This document shows, one piece after another, positions 28,707 through 37,598 of a stretch of 41,674 nucleotides of DNA (the first letter of the stretch is position 1; every line of letters begins with the position of its first letter). The DNA comes from Massilia cavernae (GTDB taxonomy: Bacteria; Pseudomonadota; Gammaproteobacteria; Burkholderiales; Burkholderiaceae_D). The notes under the pieces are model-generated. The model was not told the DNA's origin and made no database searches. It was given only the letters and a program-made list of their open reading frames with translations. The translations under genes were made by a program, and so were the position numbers. The stretch lies in the NCBI RefSeq assembly GCF_003590855.1, contig NZ_QYUP01000147.1, positions 1-41,674 on the forward strand. Direction: 5' to 3'.

Positions 28707-29171
28707 TCAAGGGAAGAAGTCCTCGTCGAAGATTGCGTCAGCCGAGAATGGGCTGGTGTTCGGGAAAGCGGCCTCGTTCGAGCCGGTTTCCTGGGCTGCG
28801 ATCCGCACTGCGGTCGGGTAAGCCTTCTCTAGACGCGCCGCCAGCCCACGCTTCAGGCTTGGACTGTCTTCGATAATGTATTCAATCGCTATGCGCTGTT
28901 CCACGATGGTCGATCGCAAGCTTTCCTCGTTTCCTTGGGGGTAAAACTTATGCCTGAGCAGGGTGGCAATCAGTACGCAAAGGCGATCGCTCAATTCCCT
29001 CTTGTCCCTTTGCCCTATCGACTCGATCTCTTCAATCAGATTTTCTCGGTCGAGTTCGTCGAGGCGGCCTTCGCGTAACAGCTGAGCTTGATGTTCCGTC
29101 CAGCGAACGAAATCGATGAGGTAGTCGACACTACCGTAGGGCAGATTGGTGTTATTGGTGATGTTGCTCAT
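28707..29171 (-). CDS. DUF29 family protein (copy 1)
   Basis: A 154-residue soluble, mainly helical protein: DFVRWTEHQAQLLREGRLDELDRENLIEEIESIG, then a helix with LSDRLCVLIATLLRHKFYPQ, and the ending FPNTSPFSADAIFDEDFFP. These are the hallmarks of DUF29, a family of unknown function that is abundant in cyanobacteria and present in betaproteobacteria. It is the most diverged of three adjacent copies and has a weak ribosome-binding site. It lies 142 bp upstream of mutS in the same direction. Confidence 0.85.
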   Translation of the reverse strand: MSNITNNTNLPYGSVDYLIDFVRWTEHQAQLLREGRLDELDRENLIEEIESIGQRDKRELSDRLCVLIATLLRHKFYPQGNEESLRSTIVEQRIAIEYIIEDSPSLKRGLAARLEKAYPTAVRIAAQETGSNEAAFPNTSPFSADAIFDEDFFP

Positions 29172-29200
29172 CGGTATGCTTAACGCTTGCGTGTTCCCGA

Positions 29201-29680
29201 TCAGGGAATAAAGTCGATGTCCAGGATCTGCTCCGCAGAATACGGATTGGCTGAGGGAAAAACAGTTTGTTCCAACCCGGTTTCAATCGAAGCGCGCCTC
29301 ACCGCGCTGCGGTAGGCCTTTTCGATGTAGGCTGCTAAATGGGACTTCAGGCTTGGGCTGCGTTCGAGGCCAAGTTCAATCTGGGTACGTTGTTCACCCA
29401 GGGTCGCAAGCCAGCTTTCGCTCTTACGTTCAGGCTGGAACTGACATTTGAGCAGATGTATCAGCAGCACGACGAGACGGCTGCGCAGTGCGTGATGCTC
29501 GCTGGATCCCATTGACTCAATTTCCTCCAGCAAGTTTTCCAGATCAAGTTCGCCAAACCGCCGTTCCCGCACCAGCATCGCCTGATGCTCGGTCCAGCGC
29601 ACGAAATCGAGGTCATACAGGGCCGGCGCGGGAACATCGTCCAGCGCACGCAGGCTCAGGTCATCGTTCAGCTTGCTCAT
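29201..29680 (-). CDS. DUF29 family protein (copy 2)
   Basis: A 159-residue protein with start at 29680 (MSKLNDDLSLRALDD), chosen because GGAGG lies 6 bp before it; an upstream ATG at 29695 lacks this. It shares with its neighbours the core DFVRWTEHQAMLVRERRFGELDLENLLEEIESMG, LLKCQFQPERKSESWLATLGEQRTQIE and the ending FPSANPYSAEQILDIDFIP. Copies 2 and 3 share LLKCQFQPE-x-KS-x-WL, so they are the closer pair and probably arose by recent tandem duplication. Function unknown. Confidence 0.85.
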   Translation of the reverse strand: MSKLNDDLSLRALDDVPAPALYDLDFVRWTEHQAMLVRERRFGELDLENLLEEIESMGSSEHHALRSRLVVLLIHLLKCQFQPERKSESWLATLGEQRTQIELGLERSPSLKSHLAAYIEKAYRSAVRRASIETGLEQTVFPSANPYSAEQILDIDFIP

Positions 29681-29691
29681 TGCATGCCTCC

Positions 29692-30135
29692 TCACGTAGG
29701 CACGAAATACGGATCCAGCAACTGCTGCCGCGTATAAGGAATAGTCTGCGGAAATGCCGCGCGCGGAATACCGGTCTCGGCCCCGGCCCGTTCGAAAGCC
29801 GCGTGATACACATGAGCCGCATACTCGGCGATATAGCTTCCGAGGCTTGGGTTTTCCTCAAGAATGCGTTCGATCTCGGAGCGCTGCTCCCGGATCGCGC
29901 CCAGCCAGGCGCGCGACTTTGGTTCCGGCTGGAACTGACACTTGAGCAAATTCATCGTTAGCGTTTCCAGCCGTGATTTCAATTCGCGCCGTACATTCGC
30001 TGCCATCGCGTCCAGTTCCCCGATCAGCCTGTCCAAATCGAGTTGTTCGAAGTTTTTTTCGCGAAGGAGTGCACGCTGGCGCTCTGTCCAGAGGACAAAG
30101 TCGCCACCATTGATGCCGTGAGTAAAGTCATGCAT
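29692..30135 (-). CDS. DUF29 family protein (copy 3)
   Basis: A 147-residue protein starting at 30135 (MHDFTHGINGGDFVLWTERQRALLREKNF) with GGAGG 6 bp upstream; the in-frame ATG at 30147 is less well placed. The core EQLDLDRLIGELDAMA, LLKCQFQPEPKSRAWLGAIREQRSEIERI and the ending FPQTIPYTRQQLLDPYFVPT match DUF29. Its stop lies 11 bp before the start of copy 2. The three genes run towards mutS and away from the cyanophycin genes. Function unknown. Confidence 0.85.
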   Translation of the reverse strand: MHDFTHGINGGDFVLWTERQRALLREKNFEQLDLDRLIGELDAMAANVRRELKSRLETLTMNLLKCQFQPEPKSRAWLGAIREQRSEIERILEENPSLGSYIAEYAAHVYHAAFERAGAETGIPRAAFPQTIPYTRQQLLDPYFVPT

Positions 30136-30228
30136 GCGATCCTCCATCCTGCCAAATTAGCATCGAACGGAGGATGAGTCCAGCGGCGCACGCGGCGCGC
30201 CGGACTTCCGCAAGGGGGGAGGGAAGGG

Positions 30229-32799
30229 TCAGCCTTCGGCGACGCGTTTGGCGATGTGGGCCAGGGCCTCGTCGACCTGGTCGATCAGGATCAGGCACAG
30301 GTCGCCCTCGCCCAAGCGCGCAAGCGCCGTGTCGATCGCGACGAATTCGCCATTGATCTCGTCGATGTGGCTGGTGCGGCTCGCGCCCACCAGGCCCTGG
30401 CGCAGCAGCCCCACCACTTCGCCGTCGGCGCGGCCGCGCTGGCACTGGTCCTGGTACAGCAGCACGTCGTCGAACGCGCTGCCGAGGATCTCGGTCTGCT
30501 GGCGGATATCCTCGTCGCGGCGGTCGCCGGCGCCGCTGATGACCACCGAACGGCGCTTGGCCGGCATGCTGTCGACGGCACGCACCAGCGCCAGGATGGC
30601 GTCGGGATTGTGGCCGTAGTCGGCAATCACGGTCGCACCGCGGTAGTTGAACACGTTAAAGCGGCCGGGCGCGTTGTCGCTCTCGTTGGCGAACGACTTG
30701 AGGCCCTTGCAGATGCTGTCCCAGTCGATGCCGACCGCCCATGCCGCCGCCACCGACGCCATCACGTTCTCGACCTGGAAGCCGACGGTGCCGTTGCGCG
30801 TGATCGGTACTTCCGACAGCGGCACCTGCTGCACCGTCTTGCCGTGCGCCGCGTACAGCACGCCGCCGTCGACGTACACCACGCGGTTGCCCTGTGCGCG
30901 GTGGGTCGACATCACCGGATGGTGCAGGTCGGCCGCGAAGAAGGTGACGCTGCCGCGGCAGTTGTGCGCCATGCCGGCCACGATCGGGTCGGCGGCATTG
31001 AGCACCGCCTCGCCGCTGTCGGCCACGTTTTGCACGATGACGCGCTTGAGTACCGCCAGGTCTTCCAGCGTGGTGATGTAGTTCAGGCCGAGGTGGTCGC
31101 CCGAGCCGATGTTGGTCACCACCGCCACCTTGCAGCGGTCGAAGGCCAGGCCTTCGCGCAGCATGCCGCCGCGCGCGGTTTCGAACACGGCTGCGTCGAC
31201 GTCGGGGTGCATCAGCACATTGCGCGCGCTGCGCGGGCCGCTGCAGTCGCCGCTGTCGATGCGGCGGCCTTCGATGTAGACGCCATCGGTGTTGGTCATG
31301 CCGGTGCGCAGGCCGCTGGCGGCGAGCAGGTGCGCGATCAGGCGCACGGTCGTGGTCTTGCCGTTGGTGCCGGTGACGGCAACCACGGGGATGCGGCCGT
31401 CGTCGCCGTCGGCGAACATGGTCGAGACGATCGCTTCGCCCACCGCGCGGCCCTTGCCGAACGATGGCGACAGGTGCATGCGCAGCCCGGGAGCGGCGTT
31501 CACTTCGACGATGCCGCCGTTCTGTTCTTCGATCGGCTTCAGCACGCCGTCGCACACCAGGTCGACGCCGCAGATGTCGAGGCCGACCATGTGCGCCGCG
31601 GCGATCGCGCGTTGGGCGACTTCCGGGTGCACGTCGTCGGTGACGTCGGTGGCCGAGCCGCCGGTGGACAGGTTGGCGTTGTTGCGCAGGATGACGCGCT
31701 GGCCGGCAGGCGGCACCGAGTCGGCCTGGTAGCCCTGCTTGGCCAGGCTTGCCAGCGCAATGTCGTCGAAGCGGATCTTGGTCAGCGAGGTCGAGTGGCC
31801 ATGGCCGCGGCGCGGGTCGAGGTTGACCTGGTCAACCAGCTGGCGCACCGAGTTCACGCCGTCGCCCACCACCTGCGGCGGGTCGCGGCGCGCGGCGGCG
31901 ATCAGCTTGTTGCCGATGACGAGCAGGCGGAAGTCGTTGCCCGGCAGGTAGCGCTCGACCATCACGTCGTCGCGGAATTCGGAAGCGGCGGCGAAGCCCG
32001 CGTCCAGCTGTTCGCGGGTGGTGACGTTGACGGTCACGCCCTTGCCCTGGTTGCCGTCCTTCGGCTTGATCACGACCGGCAGGCCGATCTCCATGGCGGC
32101 GGCCCAGGCGTCGTCCGGGTCTTCGACCACGCGGCCGAGCGGCACCGGCACGCCGGCGGCGTGCAGCAGTTTCTTGGTCAGTTCCTTGTCCTGCGCGATG
32201 GTTTCGGCGATCGCGCCGGTGCTGTCGATTTCGGCAGCCTGGATGCGGCGCTGGCGGCTGCCCCAGCCGAACATCACCAGGCTGCCTTCGGTCAGGCGGC
32301 GGAACGGGATGTTGCGCGCCACCGCGGCATCGACGATGGCGCCGGTCGAAGGGCCGAGGCGTACGTCTTCATCCAGGTCGCGCAGCTGGGTGAGGGCGGC
32401 TTCAAGGTCGAACGGGGTGTCGTCCTGGGCGGCGGTGCACAGCTGCCGCGCAAGTTCCAGCGCCAGCTTGCCGACCGCTTCTTCGGAATACTCGACGACC
32501 ACCTGATAGATGCTCGGTTCCAGCGTGGCGGTGGTGCGGCTGAATGTGACCCGGCAGCCGGCTTGCGCCTGCAGGCCGAGCGCGGCCAGTTCCAGTACAT
32601 GCGCCATCGGCACCGAATCGTCATGGCCGCTCGGTTGCAGGGGGCTGATCGAAGGGAAGCGCAAACGCAGGCGTGCTTCGAAGCTGGGCAGGTCGCGGAT
32701 CGACTGCTCGTCGGGGCTGCACGCGACGATCGCTTCCACCGAGGTGTGGTGGCTCCAGAGGTTCGGACCACGCAGGGCCCTGACGCGAGATACTTCCAT
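30229..32799 (-). CDS. cphA: Cyanophycin synthetase
   Basis: Makes the storage polymer cyanophycin (poly-Asp with Arg side chains) from Asp, Arg and ATP in the cytosol. The 856-residue protein has the family N-terminal domain (MEVSRVRALRGPNLWSHH), an ATP-grasp domain (LPVVIKPKDGNQGKGV, ICGVDLVCDGVLKP, GGIVEVNAAPGLRMHL) that adds Asp, and a Mur-ligase-like half that adds Arg. The P-loop is intact (VTGTNGKTTTVR, about residues 474-485), as are ETARGGMLREGLAF, NIGSGDHLGLN and the C-terminal YGHNPDA. It lies 90 bp after the cphA-prime gene and was probably transcribed with it. Confidence 0.92.
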   Translation of the reverse strand: MEVSRVRALRGPNLWSHHTSVEAIVACSPDEQSIRDLPSFEARLRLRFPSISPLQPSGHDDSVPMAHVLELAALGLQAQAGCRVTFSRTTATLEPSIYQVVVEYSEEAVGKLALELARQLCTAAQDDTPFDLEAALTQLRDLDEDVRLGPSTGAIVDAAVARNIPFRRLTEGSLVMFGWGSRQRRIQAAEIDSTGAIAETIAQDKELTKKLLHAAGVPVPLGRVVEDPDDAWAAAMEIGLPVVIKPKDGNQGKGVTVNVTTREQLDAGFAAASEFRDDVMVERYLPGNDFRLLVIGNKLIAAARRDPPQVVGDGVNSVRQLVDQVNLDPRRGHGHSTSLTKIRFDDIALASLAKQGYQADSVPPAGQRVILRNNANLSTGGSATDVTDDVHPEVAQRAIAAAHMVGLDICGVDLVCDGVLKPIEEQNGGIVEVNAAPGLRMHLSPSFGKGRAVGEAIVSTMFADGDDGRIPVVAVTGTNGKTTTVRLIAHLLAASGLRTGMTNTDGVYIEGRRIDSGDCSGPRSARNVLMHPDVDAAVFETARGGMLREGLAFDRCKVAVVTNIGSGDHLGLNYITTLEDLAVLKRVIVQNVADSGEAVLNAADPIVAGMAHNCRGSVTFFAADLHHPVMSTHRAQGNRVVYVDGGVLYAAHGKTVQQVPLSEVPITRNGTVGFQVENVMASVAAAWAVGIDWDSICKGLKSFANESDNAPGRFNVFNYRGATVIADYGHNPDAILALVRAVDSMPAKRRSVVISGAGDRRDEDIRQQTEILGSAFDDVLLYQDQCQRGRADGEVVGLLRQGLVGASRTSHIDEINGEFVAIDTALARLGEGDLCLILIDQVDEALAHIAKRVAEG

Positions 32800-32889
32800 A
32801 AACCGTAATCCTAAAGTGGTCGATTTGCCCGCGGCGCCTGTGCGCTGCGGCGGGCGAGGGCCGGTGGCAAGCCGCCAGGCCCGGTTGTT

Positions 32890-35061
32890 TTAACGCGCCG
32901 GCAGGCGGGGTTCGAAATTGCGCAGGCCGGCTTCGATCAGGCCCGGCTCCATGCCGTACGCCCAGGTCGCCGCCACCGCAGCCAGCAGGGCGCCGGGGTG
33001 GTTCGCCATCGCCGGCTTCAGTCCCGGCATGGCCAGCAGTACGGTTTCGATGTCTCCCTGCGCCAGCACCACGCTGCCGCCGCGCAGGTAGACCGCGCGG
33101 CCGCCTTCGGCGCGGTGTTCCGCGATGACCGCCAGGTCCGGATCCTCCGAATAGAAGATCACCGCGCCATCCGACAGCGGGGCCAGGTCGGCCACCGCTT
33201 CGATGGCGGCGTTCAGTACCGCCGCGCCGTCGTGGGCGATGACGTCGACCTGCGAACGGATGATGTTCGCCATCGCGTCTTCGTCGTCGATATAGAACTC
33301 GGAAAGCGCTTCGAAGCCGTCCATGTCGGTCACGATGCCGACCGTGCAGCGGTCGTAGGCCAGGCCCTCGGTCAGGATCATGCGCGCGTCGCTTTCGAAC
33401 ACGGCTGCCTGCACGGTGCGGTTGATCAGCAGGCGCTCGCCGGCGGCGAAGTTCATGCTGTTGGCGCTGGAGACCATGCGGTCGTCCAGGTACAGGCCGT
33501 CGGCGTTGACCACGCCGGTGTGCACGCCGGTCAGGCGCAGCATGCAGCCGACCATGCGCGCGATCAGGCTGGTGTCGCGGGTGCCGGTGACGCCCACGAT
33601 CGGGATGCGGCCGCTTTCGTCAGGGCCGAACAGGTTGCCGACAATCGCAGGTCCAATTTGGCGCGGCTGGCCGACCGCAGGCTTGAGGTGGGCCAGCAAC
33701 CCCGGGCTGGCGTTCACTTCGATGATGGCTCCGCCCTGTTCTTCCAGCGGGCGCGAGATGTCCTCGCATACCAGGTCGATGCCGGCGATGTCGAGGCCGA
33801 CCACGCGCGCCGCCAGCTCCGCGGCATAGGCCACGGAAGGATGCACCTTGTCGGTGACGTCGATCGCCACGTTGCCGTTCGGCTGGATCAGCACCTTTTG
33901 GCCTGCCAGCGGAACCGAATAGGCGGTCATGCCCTGGCGTTCGAGTTCGAGGATGATTTCCGCGGTGATGTGCGGCGTGATCAGGCCGAGCGGGGAGTCT
34001 TCGGTGGTGCCGCGGCGCGAGTCGGTGTTGATGTCGCGGTCGCACAGTTCGACGATGTTGGAGCTGCCGTCGCCGGTCACCCACAGCGATTCTCCGGCGG
34101 CCGCGGCCACCAGGTTCTTGCCGACCACCAGCAGGCGGTGCTCGTCGCCGGTGACGAAGCGTTCGACGATCACGCTCTTGCTGCGGCCCTTGCGCGCGGC
34201 GACCAGGTAGGCCGCTTCGACGTCGGCCTGGGTCATCAGGTTGAGCGACACGCCGCGGCCGTGGTTGCCGTCGTACGGCTTGACCACGACAGGCAGGCCG
34301 ATGTCCTGCGCCTCTTCCCATGCTTCCTCGGCGCTGCGAACCAGGCTGCCTTCGGGGACAGGCAGGCCGCAGGACTTGAGCAGCGACTTGGTCAGGTCCT
34401 TGTCGCTGGCGATGCCTTCGGCGATCGCGCTGGTGCGGTCGGTTTCGGCGGTCCAGATGCGCCGCTGCGCGGCGCCGTGGCCCAGCTGGACCAGGTTGCC
34501 GTCGGTGAGGCGGATATGCGGGATGCGGCGGTCGGTGGCCGCTTCGACGATGTGGGCGGTGCTCGGGCCCAGGCAGTAGCGGTCGACCAGTTCCTTCAGT
34601 TCGTCCACCACGCTGGCGAGGTCGAACTGGGTGTCGTCGATGGCGGCCTGCAGCAGGTCGCGGCCGGCGTTCAGGGCCGCGCGGCCGACGTCTTCCTGGC
34701 GGGTGCGGAACGCCATCTTGTAGATGCCATGCCTGCCGGTGGAGCGGGTCTTGCCGAAGCCGGTGCGCATGCCGGCCAGGTTTTGCAGTTCAAGTGCCAC
34801 GTGTTCGAGGATGTGGCCGGCCCAGGTGCCTTCGCGCAGGCGTTCGAGGAAGCCGCCGCGTTCGCCGACGCCGCAGCGGTGTTCGACCAGCCCTGGCAGG
34901 ATGGCGACCAGGCGCTCGTACATGCCGGGCAGGAGGTTCGATGGGAGTTCTTCAAGCGCGCCGATATCCAGCCAGGCCTCGATCACGGGGCGGTAGGTCC
35001 AGATGTTTGGCCCGCGCAGATGCGTCACACGGAGAAATTCGATTTCTTTCTTCTTGGTCAT
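32890..35061 (-). CDS. Second cyanophycin synthetase homologue (CphA') with degenerate Mur-ligase half
   Basis: A 723-residue paralogue of cphA. The N-terminal domain (LRVTHLRGPNIWTYRPVIEAWLDIG) and ATP-grasp domain (LPVVVKPYDGNHGRGVSLNL, IAGIDLVCEDISRPLEEQGG, IIEVNASPGLLAHLKP) look intact. In the Mur-ligase half the P-loop reads VTGTRDTSLIARM (about residues 488-500) where cphA has VTGTNGKTTT, losing the Gly-Lys-Thr. The protein also stops at FEPRLPAR, where cphA continues for roughly 140 more residues with the YGHNP domain. It is thus likely active, if at all, only in the ATP-grasp half. Paired cphA/cphA' genes are known in Cupriavidus, and single-site CphA2 enzymes are known in cyanobacteria. 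Confidence 0.88.
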   Translation of the reverse strand: MTKKKEIEFLRVTHLRGPNIWTYRPVIEAWLDIGALEELPSNLLPGMYERLVAILPGLVEHRCGVGERGGFLERLREGTWAGHILEHVALELQNLAGMRTGFGKTRSTGRHGIYKMAFRTRQEDVGRAALNAGRDLLQAAIDDTQFDLASVVDELKELVDRYCLGPSTAHIVEAATDRRIPHIRLTDGNLVQLGHGAAQRRIWTAETDRTSAIAEGIASDKDLTKSLLKSCGLPVPEGSLVRSAEEAWEEAQDIGLPVVVKPYDGNHGRGVSLNLMTQADVEAAYLVAARKGRSKSVIVERFVTGDEHRLLVVGKNLVAAAAGESLWVTGDGSSNIVELCDRDINTDSRRGTTEDSPLGLITPHITAEIILELERQGMTAYSVPLAGQKVLIQPNGNVAIDVTDKVHPSVAYAAELAARVVGLDIAGIDLVCEDISRPLEEQGGAIIEVNASPGLLAHLKPAVGQPRQIGPAIVGNLFGPDESGRIPIVGVTGTRDTSLIARMVGCMLRLTGVHTGVVNADGLYLDDRMVSSANSMNFAAGERLLINRTVQAAVFESDARMILTEGLAYDRCTVGIVTDMDGFEALSEFYIDDEDAMANIIRSQVDVIAHDGAAVLNAAIEAVADLAPLSDGAVIFYSEDPDLAVIAEHRAEGGRAVYLRGGSVVLAQGDIETVLLAMPGLKPAMANHPGALLAAVAATWAYGMEPGLIEAGLRNFEPRLPAR

Positions 35062-35078
35062 GTAAATAATTTCTTTAT

Positions 35079-35113
35079 AACAGGCTGTTGAAACTTCGTT
35101 GACAACAGGCTGT
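35079..35113. repeat. Direct repeat AACAGGCTGT in the cphA'-ABC divergent region
   Basis: AACAGGCTGT occurs at 35079-35088 and again at 35104-35113, 25 bp apart start to start, between the divergent cphA' and ABC-exporter genes. It could bind a regulator of both; only its position supports this. A TATACT box at 35143-35148 lacks a clear -35 partner. The remaining intergenic sequence shows no gene. Confidence 0.4.
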
Positions 35114-35312
35114 AGTGAGGCTTCTTGATCCGCATCATGTTGTATACTTGCTAGAGACGAAGCTTACCGCGCTGAACCATTTTCTGCCAGTGCGGTTTCA
35201 GAACGAACCGTCTAGACGACCAGCGTGAATCACACCCGACGCTACGCCTTCCCCCGATTTCTCCAGCATCCTGCAATCCAGGTTGCGGCCTTGAGCCGGA
35301 ATACGCAATACG

Positions 35313-37595
35313 ATGACAACTGAACAACTTATTTCTCCGCTTACACTTTCCGCTGCGCCGGTTTTCATTCCTGCGCAGTGGCAAGCTGAGGTCGAGAAAA
35401 TACTATTATCTGGGGAGAACGTTTTAAGTGCCCTGGAGGTTGACCTCGATGCGCGGCTTCGTTTCGACAAGGGCCTGGTGGTCGTCACCAACCGCCGCCT
35501 GATGGCGCGCGCGGCCGGCGAAACGGAGTGGAAGGACTGGACCTACCGCCCGGGACTATCGCTCCAGCACCACGATCATGCCGGCGTCGGACATCTTGAA
35601 CTGGTCGACCAGCAGGGCCGCCTGGCCGCCTGGCGCTTCACGCTGGGCCAGAACCTGCACGCGATCCGCGTATTGGACAGCTTCCGCGAGCAGCTTGACA
35701 GCACGCTGACCGGCTTGCCCGTGAAGGCGGCGGAACAGAACATCTGCCCGAGCTGCAAGGCGCCGCTGGCGCCGGACGAGGAAGAGTGCCCGATCTGTAC
35801 CAAGGTGCTGCACACGCCGCCGTCCACCTGGACCCTGCTGCGCCTGTGGCGCTTCGCGCGTCCCTACCAGTGGCAACTGGCGCTGGGCTTCTTCCTGATG
35901 CTGGCCAGTACCGCGGCGCACATGATCCCGCCGTACCTGACCATGCCGCTGATGGACAACGTGCTGATCCCGTACCAGAACGGCCAGGCGATCGACAACT
36001 CGCTGGTCGTGCTGTACATGGGCGGCCTGCTGGCGTCGGCCGTGCTGGCGTGGGTGCTCGGCTGGGGCAAGACCTACGTGCTGGCCCTCGTTTCCGAACG
36101 GGTGGCGGCCGACCTGCGCTCGACCACCTACGAACACCTGCTCAAGCTCTCGCTCGAATTCTTCGGCGGCAAGCGCACCGGCGACCTGATGTCGCGTATC
36201 GGCAGCGGCTCCGACCGCATCAGCGTGTTCCTGTCGCTGCACCTGCTCGACTTCGTATCCGACGTCCTGATGATCGCCATGACCGGCGTGATCCTGTTCA
36301 CGATCAACCCGTGGCTGGCCGTGATCACACTGGTGCCGCTGCCCTTCATCGCATGGATGATCCACGTGGTGCGCGACCGCCTGCGCACCGGCTTCGAGAA
36401 GATCGACCGCGTGTGGGGCGAAGTGACCAACGTGCTGGCCGATACCATTCCCGGCATCCGCGTGGTGAAGGCCTTTGCCCAGGAAAAGCGCGAGGCGGTG
36501 CGCTTCCGCGAGGCGAACAAGCACAATCTCGCGGTCAACGACAAATTGAACAAGGTATGGTCGCTGTTCTCGCCGACCGTGTCGTTCCTGACCGAACTCG
36601 GTTTGCTGGTGATCTGGGTGTTCGGCATCTGGCAGGTGTCGAAGGGCGAGATCACCGTCGGCGTGCTGTCCGCCTTCATCGCCTACAGCACCCGCTTCTA
36701 CAGCAGGCTCGATTCGATGAGCCGCATCGTGTCGGTCACGCAGAAGTCGGCGTCGGCCGCCAAGCGCATCTTCGACATCCTCGACCACGTGTCGAGCGTG
36801 GCCGAACCGGCCAACCCGGTCAAACTGGACAAGGTGGAAGGCCGCATCGACCTGCGCGAAGTGGGCTTCCGCTACGGTAACCGCGCCGTCAACCGCGGCG
36901 TCACGCTCAATATCAAGGCGGGCGAGTTCGTCGGCCTGGTGGGCCACAGCGGCTCGGGCAAGAGCACGCTGGTCAACCTGATCTGCCGCTTCTACGACGT
37001 GTCGGAAGGCGCGATTTTGCTGGACGGCGTAGACATCCGCTCGTTCCCGGTGGCCGAGTACCGCAGCAATATCGGCCTGGTGCTGCAGGAGCCTTTCCTG
37101 TTCTTCGGCACCATCGCCGAGAACATCGCCTACGGCAAACCGAACGCCTCGCGCGAACAGATCATCGCCGCCGCGCGCGCCGCGCACGCCCACGAATTCA
37201 TCCTGCGCCTGCCGCAGGGCTACGACTCGATGGTCGGCGAACGCGGCCAGGGCCTGTCGGGCGGCGAGCGCCAGCGCATCTCGATCGCGCGCGCGCTGCT
37301 GATCGACCCGCGCATCCTGATCATGGACGAAGCCACATCCTCGGTGGACTCGGAAACCGAAAAGGAAATCCAGAAGGCGCTCGACAACCTGGTCCAGGGC
37401 CGCACCACCATCGCCATCGCGCACCGCCTGTCGACGCTGCACCGGGCAGACCGGCTGGTAGTGATGGACCGCGGCGTGGTGGTGGAGCAGGGCAGTCACG
37501 ACGAACTGATGGCGCGCGAAGGCGCCTACTACCGCCTCTACGAAGCGCAGGCGCGCAACGTGGATACGGACCCGGACGACAAGGGAGAGGATTAA
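35313..37595 (+). CDS. Cyanophycin-associated ABC exporter with PH-like and zinc-ribbon N-terminus
   Basis: A 760-residue half-transporter. Residues about 15-130 resemble a bacterial PH-like domain (LSALEVDLDARLRFDKGLVVVTNRRLMAR). Next is a zinc ribbon, CPSCKAPLAPDEEECPIC (about 145-163), then a six-helix exporter domain (about 180-470). The nucleotide-binding domain has Walker A GHSGSGKSTL (about 543-551), signature LSGGERQRISIARAL and Walker B ILIMDEATSSVD. It is divergent from the cyanophycin synthetases and 3 bp before the DUF1854 gene. I recall NCBI naming such proteins cyanophycin metabolism-associated ABC transporters. The substrate is unknown; the beta-Asp-Arg dipeptide or an Arg-derived compound is a guess. 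Confidence 0.88.
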   Translation: MTTEQLISPLTLSAAPVFIPAQWQAEVEKILLSGENVLSALEVDLDARLRFDKGLVVVTNRRLMARAAGETEWKDWTYRPGLSLQHHDHAGVGHLELVDQQGRLAAWRFTLGQNLHAIRVLDSFREQLDSTLTGLPVKAAEQNICPSCKAPLAPDEEECPICTKVLHTPPSTWTLLRLWRFARPYQWQLALGFFLMLASTAAHMIPPYLTMPLMDNVLIPYQNGQAIDNSLVVLYMGGLLASAVLAWVLGWGKTYVLALVSERVAADLRSTTYEHLLKLSLEFFGGKRTGDLMSRIGSGSDRISVFLSLHLLDFVSDVLMIAMTGVILFTINPWLAVITLVPLPFIAWMIHVVRDRLRTGFEKIDRVWGEVTNVLADTIPGIRVVKAFAQEKREAVRFREANKHNLAVNDKLNKVWSLFSPTVSFLTELGLLVIWVFGIWQVSKGEITVGVLSAFIAYSTRFYSRLDSMSRIVSVTQKSASAAKRIFDILDHVSSVAEPANPVKLDKVEGRIDLREVGFRYGNRAVNRGVTLNIKAGEFVGLVGHSGSGKSTLVNLICRFYDVSEGAILLDGVDIRSFPVAEYRSNIGLVLQEPFLFFGTIAENIAYGKPNASREQIIAAARAAHAHEFILRLPQGYDSMVGERGQGLSGGERQRISIARALLIDPRILIMDEATSSVDSETEKEIQKALDNLVQGRTTIAIAHRLSTLHRADRLVVMDRGVVVEQGSHDELMAREGAYYRLYEAQARNVDTDPDDKGED

Positions 37596-37598
37596 AGC

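Noticed and set aside
30256..32808. Plus-strand open frame of 850 codons opposite cphA, and a 697-codon frame opposite cphA' (32998-35091)
   Set aside because: Same antisense effect. The minus-strand frames carry all the cyanophycin synthetase motifs; the plus-strand products are low-complexity.
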